Of a stretch of 64,000 bases of DNA, positions 44,221-53,462 are shown piece by piece. The stretch lies in the NCBI RefSeq assembly GCF_003865135.1, contig NZ_BHZC01000001.1:6758001-6822000 (forward strand), in the 5' to 3' direction. A program made the position numbers and the translations under genes. Source of the stretch: Streptomyces chrestomyceticus JCM 4735 (lineage in GTDB: Bacteria; Actinomycetota; Actinomycetes; Streptomycetales; Streptomycetaceae). Position 1 is the first letter of the stretch. Every line of letters starts with the position of its first letter. A model generated the notes under the pieces. It saw only the letters and a list, made by a program, of their open reading frames with translations, was not told where the DNA came from and did not search any database.

Positions 44221-44819
44221 CCGACGCGCCGTACGGTCACGATCGACGAGCGCAGGCCCGCGCCCAACTTGCGGCGCAGCCGGGCGACATGCACATCGAC
44301 CGTACGGCCGTCGCCGACGTGCCCGTACCCCCACACCGTGGTCACCAACTGGTCGCGGGTGTGCACCCGGTGCGGGTGCGCCACGAGGTGGGCGAGCAGT
44401 TCGAACTCCAGGTACGTCAGGTCCAGGGCCCGGCCGTGCACGTGCACGGTCCGCTGCTCGGGGTCGATGCGGACGTTGGCGTCGCCGGTCGTGGCGGGCG
44501 TGGCGCCGGCCGTGGCCGGGTCCCCGGCCGTCACGGGCGGCGCGGCGGCTGCCGCGGCCGGCACCTGTTCCGCCGGGACGAGCACGAGGTAGCCGACCAT
44601 CGCCGGCTGCCCCGGGAGCGCCGGGAGGCTGTGCTGCGGCGCGGGGAGCCAGGTCGCGCCCGAGGTGAGCAGCTCGGCGACCGGCGGCAGCTCGTCGGGC
44701 GCCACGGCGCGCAGGCGCTGTCGCTGCCGGCCGGGCACGGTGGGGACGGGGGAGGCGGCGGCCGTCGCGGAGGTGGAGGCGGCGGCGGAAGTGGCAGGCA
44801 GGGTACGGACGTTCGTCAT
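44196..44819 (-). CDS. OmpR-type winged-helix regulator without receiver domain
   Basis: 207 residues from the ATG at 44819. The first half is Ala/Pro/Thr-rich and low in conservation. The C-terminal 95 residues form a Trans_reg_C winged helix: NVRIDPEQRTVHVHGRALDLTYLEFELLAHLVAHPHRVHTRDQLVTTVWG...RTVDVHVARLRRKLG...VRRVGYKYVPSA. No phospho-acceptor domain is present, so it must be controlled in another way. It converges on olsA with overlapping ends. Streptomycetes have several such orphan regulators. Target unknown. Confidence 0.85.
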   Translation of the reverse strand: MTNVRTLPATSAAASTSATAAASPVPTVPGRQRQRLRAVAPDELPPVAELLTSGATWLPAPQHSLPALPGQPAMVGYLVLVPAEQVPAAAAAAPPVTAGDPATAGATPATTGDANVRIDPEQRTVHVHGRALDLTYLEFELLAHLVAHPHRVHTRDQLVTTVWGYGHVGDGRTVDVHVARLRRKLGAGLRSSIVTVRRVGYKYVPSA

Positions 44820-45063
44820 GATCGTCAGCTCTTTCGCGCAGAGGGGCGTCGGGGGACGTCGTGCGCGCGGGCAGGGCTGGAGACGCGCTGGAAGGCGTCT
44901 GGGAGGCGTGTGCGGGCCCGCGCTCAGTGCGCGCGGCAACACAGACGGTCGAAGTGATGTCCCTGCCGGGACGGCCAGAAGGGCTCAAGGTCGCTGCGAC
45001 CCGTCGCGGTGTCGGTAAGGCTGGCCATGACCCCATTCAATCAGACAGCCGCTGATCTGTCCT

Positions 45064-45813
45064 TCACGTGGCCTGCGGACCGGCGCGAAACGGACGGCGG
45101 CGCGGGGCGGCTGTACGTCGGCGGAGCAGGGCGGGCGTACGGCGGTTGCGCGGCCCGGCCGTACTGCGGCTGCGCGGGGCGGTGCTGGACGGAAGGCGCA
45201 GAGGAACGGCCGCCCGGTGGCGGATCTTGAACGCGGCGCCCGCGCCCATGCCCAGCAGCAGCGCCGCCAGATGCCCCGCGTCCGTGAAGTCCCGCCGCCG
45301 GTTCAGCACCGGGCCGACGCCCAGCGCCAGCACCCCCGCCGTGGCTGCCGCCCGCGCGCCCCGGTGCGGTACGGAGACGGCGAGCGCGCCCACCGTGGCG
45401 TAGAAGCCGTAACTCGCGCCCACGTCCACCGCCCGCTCGGTGTCGGGCGTGACCGCCTTGTGGGACAGCGCCCTGGCGGCCCGCAGCCCGCCGTACACGA
45501 GCAGGCTCGCGCCGATGTGCCCGGCGGCGAACATCCCGGCGGCGCGCCGGGTGCCCCACGCCGCCTCGGCCGTGCCGAGCGCCGCGAGCAGCGCGAGTCC
45601 GTACGGGACGGGCAGCGGGCTCTCCACGAACACGGCGCTGGTGGCCAGCGTCCGCCAGCGGCCCGCCCGCAGGTTGTCGACGTTGGTGGAGTGCGCGCGC
45701 AGCAGCTCGGCGCGCTCCTGCGCGGGCAGCCGCGCGGTGGCGTACGCGCCGAGCTGGACGACGCCGACGTACAGCGGGGTGAGCCAGGGAGCGTAGGCGG
45801 AGGGCGCTTTCAT
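45064..45813 (-). CDS. Rhomboid-like integral membrane protein
   Basis: 249 residues from the ATG at 45813, which has GGAGGG directly upstream. About six hydrophobic segments. A Ser in VDVGASYGFYATVGAL and a His in FTDAGHLAALLLGMGAG occupy places like the rhomboid catalytic pair, but the exact GxSG motif is not kept, so proteolytic activity is uncertain. The last 45 residues are a basic, Arg/Pro-rich cytoplasmic tail. Single gene with no informative partner. Confidence 0.72.
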   Translation of the reverse strand: MKAPSAYAPWLTPLYVGVVQLGAYATARLPAQERAELLRAHSTNVDNLRAGRWRTLATSAVFVESPLPVPYGLALLAALGTAEAAWGTRRAAGMFAAGHIGASLLVYGGLRAARALSHKAVTPDTERAVDVGASYGFYATVGALAVSVPHRGARAAATAGVLALGVGPVLNRRRDFTDAGHLAALLLGMGAGAAFKIRHRAAVPLRLPSSTAPRSRSTAGPRNRRTPALLRRRTAAPRRRPFRAGPQAT

Positions 45814-45931
45814 GCCCTCCATCATCCCTGGCCACGGGCCGTACCGGCCCCCGGGCCTGGTCCAGCCGGCGGCCGTCCGGTGTCCGGCCCGTGGACCGGC
45901 CGGTGCCGCCTGCCGCTGCCGCGGCCCTGGT

Positions 45932-46195
45932 TCAGGCGAGGCGGATCTCGACCGGGCCCGCCGACCCGCCCCGCACCGTGACCGCGGTCCCGGCGACCTG
46001 GGACACGCCGCCCCGCTCCGACCGGCACTCGACGGTGTAGCCGCCGTCGGTGCCGGCGGCGAGGGTGAAGCGCCCCTCGTCGTCCGTGAGCGCGGCCACG
46101 TCCGGGAAGGACCCGGGCCCCGCGGCGAGGTACACCCGGGCGTCCGGGACGGGCCGGCCGTCCGCGTCCACCACGACTCCGGAGATCACCGCCAT
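45932..46195 (-). CDS. Small carboxypeptidase-regulatory-like (Ig-fold) protein
   Basis: 87 residues that form one complete beta-sandwich unit: ISGVVVDADGRPVPDARVYLAAGPG...VAALTDDEGRFTLAAGTDGGYTVECRSERGG. This is the CarboxypepD_reg pattern, usually a surface-exposed accessory domain. There is no signal peptide. It lies 46 bases downstream of a trypsin-fold protease on the same strand, also without a signal peptide, so the two probably work together. Function unknown. Confidence 0.8.
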   Translation of the reverse strand: MAVISGVVVDADGRPVPDARVYLAAGPGSFPDVAALTDDEGRFTLAAGTDGGYTVECRSERGGVSQVAGTAVTVRGGSAGPVEIRLA

Positions 46196-46241
46196 ACCGG
46201 GCCCTCTCGTCTCCTGCCGCCGGATGCCTACAGCCGGTCGG

Positions 46242-47171
46242 TCACGCCTTCCACGCCACGTAGTTGTTGTACACCGGCGTGGTGATCCGCGTGCCCGAGT
46301 TGGTGACCGCGCCGCCGTACGCGTGGATCGCGATGCCGTAGCGGCCGCCGTTGTAGAAGTGGTAGACGGAGCTGCCGCTCTGGCCGCCCGCCGTGTCGAT
46401 GTCGTAGTACACCTTGCGCGGACCGACGGAGGCGACGCCGCGCGCGTCGTACCACTGCGTACCGGCCGGCTTGTCGCCCGGATACCCGGAGATGTTGCCG
46501 ACGGTCTTGAGCAGGTCCGCGTCGGACCACACGCCGAAGCCGAACCAGCCGGTGGTGTTGCCCAGGTTGTTGGGCAGGATGATGGCGCCGTAGTCGTAGT
46601 TCTCGTCGCCGTTGTTGGCCCAGCCGTTGACGGTACGGAAGCTGGTGCTGGTGACGACGCCGTACGGGAGGGTGTTGCCGTTGCGGCCCGGCATCACGTT
46701 GATGCTCTTGACCCAGCCGTCGCGTCCGGCGACGCCGCTGTTCTTGATGTAGACGACGTGTCCCGCGGTGGCCAGCGTGTGCGGGCCGATGAACCAGCCG
46801 GTGCCGATCCAGCGGGAGTTGTCCGCCGCGGTGATCAGCAGCGAGCAGTGCACCCGCCACGGGTACACGGACGTGTCGGTGATCTGCACCCGGTCGTCCG
46901 GGCCGTGCACGGTCTCGGCGGCGACCGGGGGCGGGCCGAAGGACGCCTCGCCGATGTCCGGCAGCGCCGCGGTCGGGGGCTGCCAGAGCTGCTCGGGCGA
47001 ACCCTCGGGACGGTTGTAGCCGCGTACGTTCTCCAGACCTTCGCCCGTCGGCCTGGCCGCGTCGCCCTGCGGCCCCTCGGACGGCTGCTGTACGGCCAAC
47101 TCCTCAGCGGTGAAGACGACTTGCTGTTCCTCCGGCTCGTTCGAGACAGCGGTGTGGAACTCGATCGGCAT
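46242..47171 (-). CDS. Trypsin-fold serine protease (V8/glutamyl endopeptidase-like), no signal peptide
   Basis: 309 residues. The first 85 are hydrophilic and rich in Glu, Pro and Gln and contain no export signal. The protease domain then shows the catalytic triad: IGPHTLATAGHVV (His), NGDENYDYGAIIL (Asp) and DIDTAGGQSGSSVYHF (Ser). GQSGSSVY and an HAYGG stretch resemble V8-type glutamyl endopeptidases. The missing signal peptide suggests an intracellular enzyme or an unusual export route. A small Ig-fold protein gene follows after 46 bases. Substrate unknown. Confidence 0.88.
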   Translation of the reverse strand: MPIEFHTAVSNEPEEQQVVFTAEELAVQQPSEGPQGDAARPTGEGLENVRGYNRPEGSPEQLWQPPTAALPDIGEASFGPPPVAAETVHGPDDRVQITDTSVYPWRVHCSLLITAADNSRWIGTGWFIGPHTLATAGHVVYIKNSGVAGRDGWVKSINVMPGRNGNTLPYGVVTSTSFRTVNGWANNGDENYDYGAIILPNNLGNTTGWFGFGVWSDADLLKTVGNISGYPGDKPAGTQWYDARGVASVGPRKVYYDIDTAGGQSGSSVYHFYNGGRYGIAIHAYGGAVTNSGTRITTPVYNNYVAWKA

Positions 47172-47592
47172 TGCTGGTCACCGGGCCTCTCGGGTCTCGC
47201 GGTGCACTGTGGGAGTTCTCCTCGAAGGAGTCCTCTCCTTGTACTGCGGTCCCGGGAGCCGGACAACGAAAGATGCGGCGAATTCTTGCGGATGGCCCTC
47301 TGCTACGTCATCTGTCCCGAACTGCCCCGCCATCAGCACGAGATTCCCACCGAAAACGGGACGCCCCGGCCACAGAGAACTTCCGCATGGAGAACGGGCA
47401 CGGCCGGACCTTGCGGGCCGGTGCGCGGCGCGCCACGATGCGCGCGACGTGCGCGCGCGGGCGCGGGGGGCGCGGATGCGGGAGGGCCGGGGTATGGCGT
47501 GCGGGGCAGCCCGGCGCCAGGGGTACGTACCGGCCTCGCGCGACACGCCGCCGTACGGAGGCGCCCTTGCGCGGCCAGGCACACTGGCGGGC
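47172..47592. other. Divergent intergenic region without a recognised gene
   Basis: 421 bases between the protease and the oxidoreductase. It holds an alternating CTCC/GGAG element near 47217-47240 and a very GC-rich stretch (47440-47480) with repeated GCGCG. Open frames here lack conserved character. Promoters for both flanking genes must lie here but no clear hexamers were found. Confidence 0.5.
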
Positions 47593-48501
47593 ATGACGAC
47601 GACCTTGCGCATCGGACTCCTCGGCACCGGACCCTGGGCACAGCGCGTGCACGCCCCCGCCCTCGCCGCCCACTCCGGCGTCTCCTTCACGGGCGTCTGG
47701 GGACGCCGCCCGGAAGCCGCCGCCGAACTGGCCGCGAGCCACGGCGCCCGCCCGTACGCGACCCCCGAGGACCTGTTCGCCGATACCGACGCCGTCGCCG
47801 TCGCGCTGCCGCCGTCCGTCCAGGCGGACCTCGCCGTACGGGCCGCCGAAGCCGGCCGGCACCTGCTCCTGGACAAGCCCGTCGCCACCACCGTCGCCGA
47901 AGCGCGCGCGGTGGCCGACGCCGCCGACCGCGCAGGCGTCGCCTCCGTCGTGTTCTTCACCGCGCGCTTCGGCGTCGCGGAGGGGGAGTGGACCGACCGG
48001 GCGGCCGCGGCCGGTGGCTGGTTCACCGCGCACGCCGACTGGCTCGGCTCGGTCTTCGCGGCCGACAGCGACAGCCCGTACGTGGACTCCCCCTGGCGCC
48101 GCGAGAAGGGCGCCCTGTGGGACGTCGGCCCGCATGTGCTGTCCCTCCTGCTGCCCGTCCTCGGGGACGCGGAACACGTCACGGCCGCCCGGGGCCCCGG
48201 CGACACCGTGCTGCTCACGCTGCGGCACGCGGGCGGCGCGGCCAGTTCGGCGACCGTCAGCCTGACCGCCCCGCGCGCGGCCTCCGGAGTCTCCGTCACG
48301 CTGCACGGCACCTCGGGCACCACCTCGCTCCCGGGCCGCCAGGACGGCCCGGACGTGGCGTACGAGCGCGCTGTGGACGCGCTGCTCACCGCCGTACGCA
48401 CCGGTGAACGGCACCCCTGCGACGTACGGTTCGGCCTGCGGGTGACGGAGGTGCTGGCGGCGGCGGAGACGTCGTTGGGGGTGGGTTCGGGAGGCTCCTG
48501 A
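47593..48501 (+). CDS. Gfo/Idh/MocA-family NAD(P)-dependent oxidoreductase
   Basis: 302 residues from the ATG at 47593; the longer open frame upstream is not conserved. The Rossmann fingerprint is LRIGLLGTGPWAQRVHAPAL, followed by VWGRRPEAAAELA and AEAGRHLLLDKPVATTVAEARAV with the conserved Lys-Pro pair (EKP-like, here DKP). The second domain contains GALWDVGPHVLSLLLPVLG. The family oxidises or reduces sugars, inositols or related alcohols. No sugar operon is adjacent, so the substrate is unknown. Cytoplasmic, single gene. Confidence 0.9.
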   Translation: MTTTLRIGLLGTGPWAQRVHAPALAAHSGVSFTGVWGRRPEAAAELAASHGARPYATPEDLFADTDAVAVALPPSVQADLAVRAAEAGRHLLLDKPVATTVAEARAVADAADRAGVASVVFFTARFGVAEGEWTDRAAAAGGWFTAHADWLGSVFAADSDSPYVDSPWRREKGALWDVGPHVLSLLLPVLGDAEHVTAARGPGDTVLLTLRHAGGAASSATVSLTAPRAASGVSVTLHGTSGTTSLPGRQDGPDVAYERAVDALLTAVRTGERHPCDVRFGLRVTEVLAAAETSLGVGSGGS

Positions 48502-48552
48502 GGGGTGGGTGAGGGCCCGGGGCCTGAGGACCGGGTGAGATCCCGGCGCCCC

Positions 48553-49026
48553 TCACTTGATCAGCGCGTTCGCCACCGCGATCAGCAGCCCGAGCGCGGC
48601 ATCGGCGACCCCGATGAGCGCGGCCCCGCGCCTGCGGTAGCCCATCCGCAGCGCGGCGGCAGTGCCCCAGCCGAACAGCAGCGTCGCGTTGAGCGCCAGC
48701 CCGGCCGCCGTGGTGGGCCCTTCGGGCCAGCCCCAGCCCCCGGCGGCCAGCAGCAGCATCACGGTGGGCAGCGAGGCGACGACGAGCGGCCACTCGTCGA
48801 TCAGCCGGTGCCCCAGCGCGTACCAGCGGTGGCCCGCGCTGTTGCCGCGGTGGGTGGACATGTGGTGGGCGTAGCCGTGCGCGAGCGCCGCGGTGGCGGC
48901 CGTGACCAGGACCCACAGCGCGTCGTAGACGGGCGTGAACGGCGTTCCCTCGCTCTGCAGGGCCGCCAGCAGCGCACTGGCGAGCACCGTTCCGTACACG
49001 CCTCCGAACAGCATGTTGGAACGCAC
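48553..49026 (-). CDS. Small integral membrane protein, unknown function
   Basis: 157 residues from a GTG (an ATG four codons later is possible). Four hydrophobic helices; the loop after helix 2 reads YAHHMSTHRGNSAGHRWYALGHRL, rich in His. I recognise only a resemblance to conserved Streptomyces membrane proteins of no known role. It is divergent from the acyl-CoA synthetase-like gene across 348 bases and converges on the oxidoreductase. Confidence 0.75.
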   Translation of the reverse strand: MRSNMLFGGVYGTVLASALLAALQSEGTPFTPVYDALWVLVTAATAALAHGYAHHMSTHRGNSAGHRWYALGHRLIDEWPLVVASLPTVMLLLAAGGWGWPEGPTTAAGLALNATLLFGWGTAAALRMGYRRRGAALIGVADAALGLLIAVANALIK

Positions 49027-49374
49027 GAAAAGCTCTCTTCCCGCGATGACGCGATACGGAATGGGAATGACGAGCCGTCCACGCTAATCGGCGGGCCCGC
49101 TCCTTTCCTCACCGCAACGGGGGAGAAAGAAATGGCCGAAGGTATGACAACGCGTGGCGACGGCGGATTTCCGTACCGCCGCACCGCCCTCCCCCTCATG
49201 CCTCCCCGGCTATCGCTACATGCCGGAATTGGTCTTGGAAGGCATGAGAGATCCCGCCTAACGTCGTGCTCGCGCCCTTCGCGCTCCCCCTCCGCACGCA
49301 TTCCCCATCCGTACGCACTCCGCGCCGCTCCCCGGCCGCGCGCCGGTGCGCCGTACGACAAGGAGGCGCTGTTC
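49027..49374. other. Divergent intergenic region with an alternative upstream start
   Basis: An ATG at 49132 with GGGGGAG upstream is in frame with the AMP-binding gene at 49375 and would add 81 residues of basic, Pro/Arg-rich sequence. TAACGT near 49259 could be a -10 element, which would place the transcription start downstream of 49132 and favour the later start. No other gene is seen. Confidence 0.4.
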
Positions 49375-50928
49375 ATGGCAGCGTTCACGAGTTACGTCGA
49401 AAACATCCTCCAGGAACTGGCGGACCACCCGGAACGCCGGGTGCTGACCACCTCCGAGGGGCGGGACGTCACCGCCGCGGAGTTCCACGACAGCGTGCAC
49501 CGCACGGCGGCGGAACTGGCCGGCCGCGGCATCGGGCGCGGCCACACCGTCTCGATGCTGTCCGGCAACCGGCCGGAAGCGCTGTCCGCCCGGTACGCGG
49601 TCAACCTGCTGGGCGCCAGGATCGTCCTGCTGTACGAGGGCCAGGCCCCGGAAACCCAGGCGCGCGTCGTGGAGAGCGCCGAGACCGTCCTGCTCCTCGT
49701 CGGTCCGGAATCGGCCGAACCCGCCGCGGAACTGCTCTCCCATCTGGACGGCACCGCGCCGGACGTCCTGCTGCTCGCCCCCGGTGATCCCGGCGACCTC
49801 GCCGGCCTGGACGCCGAGGACCTGAGCGCCGCGGCCGCCGCCCGCCCCTCGGGCCGTACGGTCGAGAGCGCCGCCCGTCCCGACGACGACTGGTGCATCC
49901 GTTACACGGGCGGCACGACCGGCGTCCCCAAGGGCATCCAGATGGCGCACCGCCCGTACGCGCAGGCGGTCGCGTACCCCTTCGCGTCCGTCGGCGACCC
50001 GGCCCGCCTGCTGGTCTGCACCTCGCTCGCCCATCTGGCAGGGCAGTTGTCCGACATGACGCTGGCCGCCGGGGGCAGCGTCGTCCTCCAGGAGGGCTTC
50101 GACGCCGGTGCGGTCCTCGCCGCGGTCGCCCGCGAACGCATCACCCACATGTGGCTGCTGCCGCCCCTCCTCTACCACTTGCTCGACCACCCCGATCTGG
50201 CCACCACCGACCTCAGCAGCCTCACCCGCATCACCTATGGCGGCTGCCCGGCCTCCCCGTCCCGGCTGCGGCAGGGCCTCGACCTCCTCGGCCCGGTCCT
50301 CTACGGCTGGTACGGCCAGTCCGAGGCCCTGCTGCTCACCGAGATGAGCCCCGAGGAGCACGGCCGGACCGGGCAGGGCGGCCAGATCACCGTCGGCCGG
50401 CCCGTACCCGGCGTGACCGTCGAGATCCGCGACGAGGACGGCCACCGCCTCCCGCCGGACACCGGCGGCGAGGTGTACGTCCGCTCCGAGGGCATGATGA
50501 CCGGCTACTGGAAGAAGCCCGAACTGACCGCGCAGGTCATCCGCGACGGCTGGATACGCACCGGCGACGTCGGCTACCTGGACGACGCGGGCTACCTCTA
50601 CCTGATGGACCGGGTCAAGGACATGGTCATCGTGGTGGGCGGCCACGTCTACCCGGGTGAGCTGGAGGACCTGCTGCACACCCACCCGGACGTCGCGCAC
50701 TGCGCGGCCTTCGGTGTCCGGACCGCCGACGAGGTGGAAGAGGTGCACGTCGCCGTCGTCCCCACGCCGGGGCGCACGGTCGATCCCGCCGCGATCACCG
50801 ACTTCGTGGTGGCGCACAAGGGCGCGATGTACGCGCCGCGCGGTGTGCACCAGGTGGACACGATCCCGCTCACATCCGTCGGCAAGCCGGACAAGAAGAG
50901 GCTGAAGGCGGAGGTGGTGGAGGGGTAG
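49375..50928 (+). CDS. AMP-binding acyl-CoA/acyl-acid ligase
   Basis: 517 residues from the ATG at 49375, which has AAGGAGG upstream. Adenylate-forming motifs are clear: P-loop-like WCIRYTGGTTGVPKGIQMAH, YGWYGQSEALLLTEMS, GWIRTGDVGYLDDAGYLYLMDRVKDMVIVVGGHVYPGELE and a C-terminal Lys in TSVGKPDKKRLKAE. The enzyme activates a carboxylic acid as acyl-AMP and normally passes it to CoA or a carrier protein. No polyketide or peptide synthetase genes accompany it, so a stand-alone fatty or aryl acid:CoA ligase is the best guess. Cytoplasmic. Confidence 0.92.
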   Translation: MAAFTSYVENILQELADHPERRVLTTSEGRDVTAAEFHDSVHRTAAELAGRGIGRGHTVSMLSGNRPEALSARYAVNLLGARIVLLYEGQAPETQARVVESAETVLLLVGPESAEPAAELLSHLDGTAPDVLLLAPGDPGDLAGLDAEDLSAAAAARPSGRTVESAARPDDDWCIRYTGGTTGVPKGIQMAHRPYAQAVAYPFASVGDPARLLVCTSLAHLAGQLSDMTLAAGGSVVLQEGFDAGAVLAAVARERITHMWLLPPLLYHLLDHPDLATTDLSSLTRITYGGCPASPSRLRQGLDLLGPVLYGWYGQSEALLLTEMSPEEHGRTGQGGQITVGRPVPGVTVEIRDEDGHRLPPDTGGEVYVRSEGMMTGYWKKPELTAQVIRDGWIRTGDVGYLDDAGYLYLMDRVKDMVIVVGGHVYPGELEDLLHTHPDVAHCAAFGVRTADEVEEVHVAVVPTPGRTVDPAAITDFVVAHKGAMYAPRGVHQVDTIPLTSVGKPDKKRLKAEVVEG

Positions 50929-51099
50929 CGGGGACGGGGCCGGGGGGCGGAGCCGGGCCCGGGGCGCGGCATCCGTCATCAATTCCTCACACAATGCGAG
51001 ACACGACATCACGAACGGCGCGCACCATGGTCAGCCCCTGCCCCCGCCGTACGCTTTCGACGAGCGTCCGCCCGGCCCCCGCTTCGGAGAACCCGCCCC

Positions 51100-51825
51100 A
51101 TGACCCGTGTGCTGCTCATCGAGGACGACCCCGCCGTACGCAAGGGCGTCCACCTCGCGCTGCGCCGGCGCGGGCACGAGGTCGAGACGGCGGCCAGCGG
51201 CGAGACCGGGCTCCTCGCGCTGGACCGCTTCCGGCCGGAGCTGGTGCTGCTGGACCTGATGCTGCCCGGCATGAGCGGCCTGGAGGTGTGCCGCCGCATC
51301 CGTGAGACGCAGCAGATCCCGATCATCATCCTGTCCGCGCGCGGCGACGACATCGACATGGTGGTGGGGCTGGAGGCCGGCGCGGACGACTACGTGGTCA
51401 AACCCGCCGGGGGCGAGGTGCTCCAGGCGCGGATGCGGGCGGTGCTGCGGCGGGTGGCGGGGGAGCCCGGGGGAGGCGCCGCTGCCGGCGCGCCTGGAGC
51501 CGCCGCTTCGCCGTCCCGCCCCTCCGCCACGACGTACGGCGCGCTGACCATCGACCGCGCCGCCCTCCTGGTCACCAAGAACGGCCACCCCCTCGTCCTC
51601 GCCCCCTCCGAACTGAAGCTGCTGCTCTTCCTCTCCGATGCGCCCGGCCAGGTCTTCAGCCGCCAGCAGCTCCTCGAACAGGTCTGGGAGCACAGCTTCT
51701 ACGGGGACGTACGGCTGGTGGACGCGTGCGTGATGCGGCTGCGCGCCAGGATCGAGGACGACTCGCGCGCGCCCACGTACGTCCAGACGGTACGGGGGTT
51801 CGGCTACCGCTTCGGACCGCTGTGA
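51100..51825 (+). CDS. OmpR-family response regulator
   Basis: 241 residues. The receiver starts MTRVLLIEDDPAVRKGVHLAL, has the phospho-Asp in LVLLDLMLPGMSGLEV and the conserved Lys in DDYVVKPAGGEV. An Ala/Pro-rich linker leads to the winged helix (YGALTIDRAALLVTKNGHPLVLAPSELKLLLFL...DVRLVDACVMRLRARIEDD...VRGFGYRFGPL). Its stop overlaps the GTG of the kinase gene, and a lipoprotein gene follows that, giving a three-gene signalling operon similar in layout to cseB-cseC and to mtrAB-lpqB. Target genes unknown. Confidence 0.93.
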   Translation: MTRVLLIEDDPAVRKGVHLALRRRGHEVETAASGETGLLALDRFRPELVLLDLMLPGMSGLEVCRRIRETQQIPIIILSARGDDIDMVVGLEAGADDYVVKPAGGEVLQARMRAVLRRVAGEPGGGAAAGAPGAAASPSRPSATTYGALTIDRAALLVTKNGHPLVLAPSELKLLLFLSDAPGQVFSRQQLLEQVWEHSFYGDVRLVDACVMRLRARIEDDSRAPTYVQTVRGFGYRFGPL

Positions 51826-53462
51826 GCACCGGGCCGTGCCGGCGCGGCACCACGCCGGCACGGGGCAGGGAGCGGCTGACCGCCGCGTACACCCGGTTGC
51901 GCGGGCTGCGCACCCGCCTCATCGTCGGCTTTCTCGTCGTCTCCGCGCTCAGTGCGCTGATCACCGCGGCGCTCACCTTCCGGCAGGCCCGTACGGCGAT
52001 CCTGGCCCGCACGCAGAACACCGCCGTGCACGACCTGCGCGCCCAGTTGCAGTCCCTCGGCCCCGACCTGCCGTTCCCGCCGCAGCGCGAGGACCTGCAG
52101 AACCTCGTCGTCCAGCTCGACCGGGCGGGCGGCTCCCGGAACTGGCACACGTACGCGCAGTACAAGGACGGGCCGGTGGTGCCGGGGCCGTGGGGTGCGG
52201 GGGACGGCCAGGGGGAGCGCGGGGCACCGCGGGCGCCCGGGAGCGCGGTCTCCGACGGCCTGCGCGCCGCCGTACGGGAGCACCACGCGCCCATCTTCCA
52301 ACGCGTCGACCGGGGCGGGCGGCCCTGGCTCGCGATCGGCATGCCGGTGGACTTCACGGACCCGGGCGCCCAGGGACGCGGTTCCGAGACGACGCCTTCC
52401 CCCTCCTCGCCCTCGCCCTCCCCCTCCGGCACCCCCAAGTCCTCCGGCCTCATCGTCTACGCCGAGTTCGCCCTCACCGACGAGCAGGCCGACATCGCCG
52501 CCCTGGTCACCGCCGCCCAGGCCGGCGCACTGCCCGCGCTCGCGCTGGCCGTCGTCCCCGCGCTGTTCGCCGCCCGCCGCGTCCTGCGGCCGGTACGCCG
52601 CCTGCGTGAAGCCGCCGAACGCATCACCTCCGGCGAACTGGACACCCGCTCCCCGGTGACCGGCCGCGACGAACTCGCCGACCTCACCGTCACCTTCAAC
52701 GAGATGGCCCGCGCCCTGGAGAAGGACGACGCCGAACTGCGGCGCATGGAGGCCAACGCGCGGCGCTTCGCCGCCGACGTCTCCCACGAACTGCGCACCC
52801 CCCTGGCCGCCATGACCGCCGTCACCGAGGTCCTGGACGAGGACGCGGCCCGGCTGGACCCGGACACCGCCGACGCGGTACGTCTCATCAGCGACGAGAC
52901 CACCAAGCTCGCCCGCATGGTGGAAGACCTGATCGAGGTCTCGCGCTTCGACGCGGGCGCCGCCGACCTGCTCCTCGACGAGATCGACGTCGCCGTCGCC
53001 CTGCGCAAGACGCTCCAGTTGCGCGGCTGGCAGGACCAGGTCGAGACCGCCCTCCCGGAGGGCCTGCGGGTCCGCCTCGACCCCCGCCGTATCGACGTGG
53101 TCGTGGCCAACCTGGTCGGCAATGCGCTGCGGCACGGCGGCGCCCCCGTACGGCTGACGGCGCACACGATGCCGGGACGGCTCCGTATCGACGTGGCCGA
53201 CCAGGGCCCCGGCATCGACCCGGAGGCGCTCCCGCACGTCTTCGACCGCTTCTACAAGGCCGACGCCGCCCGCGCCCGCTCCGCCGGCAGCGGCCTGGGC
53301 CTGGCCATCGCGATGGAGAACGTACGGCTGCACGGAGGCACACTGCACGCGGCCAACGGGCCGGGCGGGGGAGCGGTCTTCACGGTGGAACTGCCACTGG
53401 ACCCGCCAGCGCCCCCGGGTACTTCCGCCCCCACCCCTCCCACCCCCGAGGACCGTTCATGA
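51822..53462 (+). CDS. Two-component sensor histidine kinase (HisKA/HATPase_c)
   Basis: 546 residues from a GTG overlapping the regulator stop. A first membrane helix at about residues 30-50 (LIVGFLVVSALSALITAALTF) and a second near 235-255 enclose an extracellular sensor domain of about 180 residues with a Ser/Pro-rich end. HAMP, H-box (FAADVSHELRTPLAAMTAV), N-box (VVANLVGNALRHGG) and G-boxes (DVADQGPGIDP, SAGSGLGLAIAMENVRLHGG) follow in order. It phosphorylates the OmpR-type regulator encoded upstream. The stop overlaps the ATG of a lipoprotein gene, which may modulate the sensor. Confidence 0.93.
   Translation: MSTGPCRRGTTPARGRERLTAAYTRLRGLRTRLIVGFLVVSALSALITAALTFRQARTAILARTQNTAVHDLRAQLQSLGPDLPFPPQREDLQNLVVQLDRAGGSRNWHTYAQYKDGPVVPGPWGAGDGQGERGAPRAPGSAVSDGLRAAVREHHAPIFQRVDRGGRPWLAIGMPVDFTDPGAQGRGSETTPSPSSPSPSPSGTPKSSGLIVYAEFALTDEQADIAALVTAAQAGALPALALAVVPALFAARRVLRPVRRLREAAERITSGELDTRSPVTGRDELADLTVTFNEMARALEKDDAELRRMEANARRFAADVSHELRTPLAAMTAVTEVLDEDAARLDPDTADAVRLISDETTKLARMVEDLIEVSRFDAGAADLLLDEIDVAVALRKTLQLRGWQDQVETALPEGLRVRLDPRRIDVVVANLVGNALRHGGAPVRLTAHTMPGRLRIDVADQGPGIDPEALPHVFDRFYKADAARARSAGSGLGLAIAMENVRLHGGTLHAANGPGGGAVFTVELPLDPPAPPGTSAPTPPTPEDRS

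Noticed and set aside
49132..49374. N-terminal extension of the AMP-binding protein from ATG 49132
   Set aside because: The extension is basic and low-complexity, and AAGGAGG sits right before ATG 49375; kept only as an alternative.
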